This document shows positions 3,973 through 5,858 of a stretch of 5,858 nt of DNA, one piece after another (within the stretch, counting starts at the first letter, position 1; every line of letters begins with the position of its first letter). Location: assembly GCA_016869015.1 (NCBI GenBank), contig VGFB01000278.1, positions 1 to 5,858 on the forward strand, read 5' to 3'. The DNA comes from Armatimonadota bacterium. GTDB taxonomy: Bacteria > Armatimonadota > Zipacnadia > Zipacnadales > VGFC01. The notes below the pieces were generated by a model, which was given only the letters and a program-made list of their open reading frames with translations, did not search any database and was not told where the DNA came from. A program made the translations under genes and the position numbers.

Positions 3973-5858
3973 CTACTCCGTCTTCTGCTCAAACCTCAAG
4001 GGCTGGTTGTTGCGGTCGGTGAGTTGCAGGCTGGAGCTCCAGTCGCCCCCGCCCTGCACGACCTTGATCAGGACGCGGTTCACGCCTGCCTGCAGAACAA
4101 CGTCCCGCGTGTCCTCGCCCACTTTGAGGCCACGTGGGCCCTTGAACCGGTGCGCTTCCGCCCCGTTGACCCACACGACGATGGAGTCGTCGCTACCGAC
4201 GTGCAGCCGGGCCTCGGTCGCCTGGCCCAGCGTCACCTCGGCGTAGGCGTAGCACATCACGTTCTGGTGCTGCTCGAACATCGGTACGTAGTCCATGATG
4301 CCCTCGGCATCGAGGGTGTGCCGGCGCGTTCCGGTCACGTTGGGCTCGCCGAAGGGCTGGTCCGTGTCGAGGCCCAGCATCTTCTCGATGGGGTAGACCG
4401 CGTCCGTTCCACCGTAGTCCTTGTCGCTGGGAAACGGGCCGATGACCAACCAGTGGGTCACGAAGCCCTTGAGCGAACCCGGATCGATGCTCGAGCCCAG
4501 GCTTCCCAGTCGCCGGGCGATCTCCACCGCCCGCGGACTCGACGCCGCGGCGTTCAGCAGCTTCGTGTAGGCCACGACGGCGGCGTCGCGGTCGCCCGTT
4601 GCCGCCAGAGCGTCGGCGCCGGCGAGGTACGCGCCGATCGCCGCCTCTTGCACCGCGCCCTCGGCCGCGAGACTCGGCTCGATGATCGGTAGCGACTGCG
4701 CCCCGGCGACGGTGGTGAGGCCGTTGAGCGCTGCGGCCCGGTGCTCGTCGGTGGCGGCCATGACCACCGCGCCCTCGTGGAGTTCCCGCGCAACGTCGTG
4801 CCTGCCGCGCACCGCCTGGGCGGACGCAACCGACAAGTAGGCGCCGAAGGCGGCATTGCGCACGCCAGTGGCGGCCGTCGGGTCCTGGTAGGCCTCGAGG
4901 ACCACCTCGCAACCCGCGCGATCCCCCATGCGCCCCAGCGCGGCCAGGGCCATCTTGCGCACATCGGTGTTGTCCACCCGCGCCAGGGGGATCACGGCGT
5001 CCACGGCCGAGGGGTCGGCGCGGTCCGCCAGGGCGCTGAGGATCGGCCGTGCCTTCTGTAGCCCTGAGCCGGCCAGCTCCCCCGCCAGGATGTCAGTCGC
5101 GGCGCGGCCGGGGAGCCGCGCCAGCACGCTCGCCGCCGCGACCTGCACGGACGGGTTCGAGCGACCCAGGAAGCGGGCGACGACGCCGGCCGTATCCCCA
5201 TCGCCGGTGGTGGACAGGCCGCGCAGCGATCCGAGCACGACGGCCCGGACATCGTCGCCCAACTCGAGAGCGCGCTCGTAGGTCCGGCGCGCGGCATCGG
5301 TGTCGTCGGCATGTCGGAGCGCATCGCCGACCGACACCAGCGCCAGGAGCGCCGCAATCCGCTCGTCCCCGTCGGCCGCCTCGGCCCGGCGCTGTAGGAA
5401 GGCGGCCACGGAGACGTCACCCTTGCGCCCCAGGGCCTCCAGCGCGACCAGCCGAACGACCGGCTCGGATGTCTCTGCCGCCTCCGTCAGGAGGCTGACG
5501 GGCGCGTCGGGGCGCCGGCCGAGGGCGTCCAGGATCGGCGCGGCCGCGGTCCCCTCCGCCGAGCCGCAGGCCTCGGTCAGGGCACTCAGGGCCCGCTTCC
5601 CGCGTAGGTTCTGCAGCGACCACAGCACCTCGGACGCCACGTCGGGGTCCTCGATGAGCGCCGCCAGCGCCGGGACCGCGTCGGGTCGCGCGACGTGCCA
5701 TAGATGCCGGGCCGCCGTCTGCCGGGCCAGAACCGGCTGCTGCCGGTCGACCAGCACGTTCACCAGCGCCCACTCGACCCTGGCCCGCTCGGGAGAACTG
5801 GCGGCGAACTCCGCGATCCACCCCACGGCATGCGCAGCGCGCTCCGCGGGCCCCCCGG
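3973..5858 (-). CDS. HEAT/TPR-like repeat protein with a C-terminal beta-rich 'GPF' domain, N-terminus outside window
   Basis: The frame stays open to the right edge, so the gene probably starts beyond it. A GTG at 5826 is the first possible start, but it has no well-placed ribosome site and the residues before it continue the same helical pattern. Positions here are counted from that GTG (617 residues). Residues 10-445 are HEAT-like helical pairs, with units such as V-R-L-V-A-L-E-A-L-G (124-133) and V-R-K-M-A-L-A-A-L-G (289-298). TPR-like units are mixed in at about 174-190, 343-356 and 411-426. Residues 455-608 form a different, beta-rich domain: W459-L-V-I-G-P-F, then G-S-D-D-S-I-V-V-W-V-N-G (544-555) and N-R-V-L-I-K-V-V-Q-G-G-G (583-594). 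This resembles galactose-binding-like or PA14-like sandwich domains common in planctomycete-type proteins. A binding or scaffolding role is likely; no catalytic motif is seen. It may be secreted, but the N-terminus is missing. Confidence 0.85.
   Translation of the reverse strand, partial: GGPAERAAHAVGWIAEFAASSPERARVEWALVNVLVDRQQPVLARQTAARHLWHVARPDAVPALAALIEDPDVASEVLWSLQNLRGKRALSALTEACGSAEGTAAAPILDALGRRPDAPVSLLTEAAETSEPVVRLVALEALGRKGDVSVAAFLQRRAEAADGDERIAALLALVSVGDALRHADDTDAARRTYERALELGDDVRAVVLGSLRGLSTTGDGDTAGVVARFLGRSNPSVQVAAASVLARLPGRAATDILAGELAGSGLQKARPILSALADRADPSAVDAVIPLARVDNTDVRKMALAALGRMGDRAGCEVVLEAYQDPTAATGVRNAAFGAYLSVASAQAVRGRHDVARELHEGAVVMAATDEHRAAALNGLTTVAGAQSLPIIEPSLAAEGAVQEAAIGAYLAGADALAATGDRDAAVVAYTKLLNAAASSPRAVEIARRLGSLGSSIDPGSLKGFVTHWLVIGPFPSDKDYGGTDAVYPIEKMLGLDTDQPFGEPNVTGTRRHTLDAEGIMDYVPMFEQHQNVMCYAYAEVTLGQATEARLHVGSDDSIVVWVNGAEAHRFKGPRGLKVGEDTRDVVLQAGVNRVLIKVVQGGGDWSSSLQLTDRNNQPLRFEQKTE

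Noticed and set aside
4024..4692. Plus-strand open frame (222 codons) opposite the repeat protein.
   Set aside because: The minus-strand frame has regular HEAT-like repeats and a coherent C-terminal domain. The plus-strand frame has no recognisable features and is its shadow.
5824..5826. GTG as the true start of the minus-strand repeat protein.
   Set aside because: The frame is open to the window edge, the nearest GGAG is about 15 bases away, and the upstream residues keep the Ala-rich helical pattern. The gene is better treated as truncated by the window.

Overview
This is a high-GC bacterial window with five protein genes and almost no non-coding DNA. The left half (1-2751) is a tightly packed plus-strand menaquinone operon of the futalosine type. 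It holds the C-terminal end of a MenG/UbiE-type methyltransferase, a UbiX flavin prenyltransferase, a UbiA-family prenyltransferase of the MqnP type, and the radical-SAM enzyme aminofutalosine synthase MqnE. Each junction in this run is a 4-base start/stop overlap (ATGA, ATGA, GTGA), so the four genes are very probably co-transcribed and translationally coupled. MqnE acts early, joining the chorismate-derived enolpyruvyl benzoate to adenosine. MqnP prenylates the finished dihydroxynaphthoate, UbiX supplies prenylated FMN to a UbiD-type decarboxylase, and the methyltransferase makes the last step. The pathway's other enzymes (MqnA, MqnB/MqnX, MqnC, MqnD and the UbiD-type decarboxylase) are not in the window.

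Next comes a 390-residue plus-strand gene (2781-3953) that I cannot assign to a named family. It has its own strong ribosome binding site and clearly different third-position base use. Its C-terminal part carries a D-T-G motif in a setting that resembles retropepsin-like aspartic peptidases. This is the most interesting unexplained gene here.

The right end (3973-5858) is a convergent minus-strand gene that runs off the window. It encodes many HEAT-like helical repeats mixed with TPR-like units, followed by a beta-rich C-terminal domain that begins with a W-L-V-I-G-P-F motif and contains a G-S-D-D...W-V-N-G motif.

The organism is most likely an environmental bacterium from a group such as Armatimonadota, Planctomycetota or a related phylum. 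The reasons are the high GC content, futalosine-type menaquinone synthesis, and the HEAT plus 'GPF' architecture, which I associate with those groups. This placement is an inference and is not secure. No RNA genes, mobile elements, CRISPR arrays or convincing terminators were seen. No gene-free stretch reaches 300 bases; the only intergenic gaps are 29 and 19 bases.
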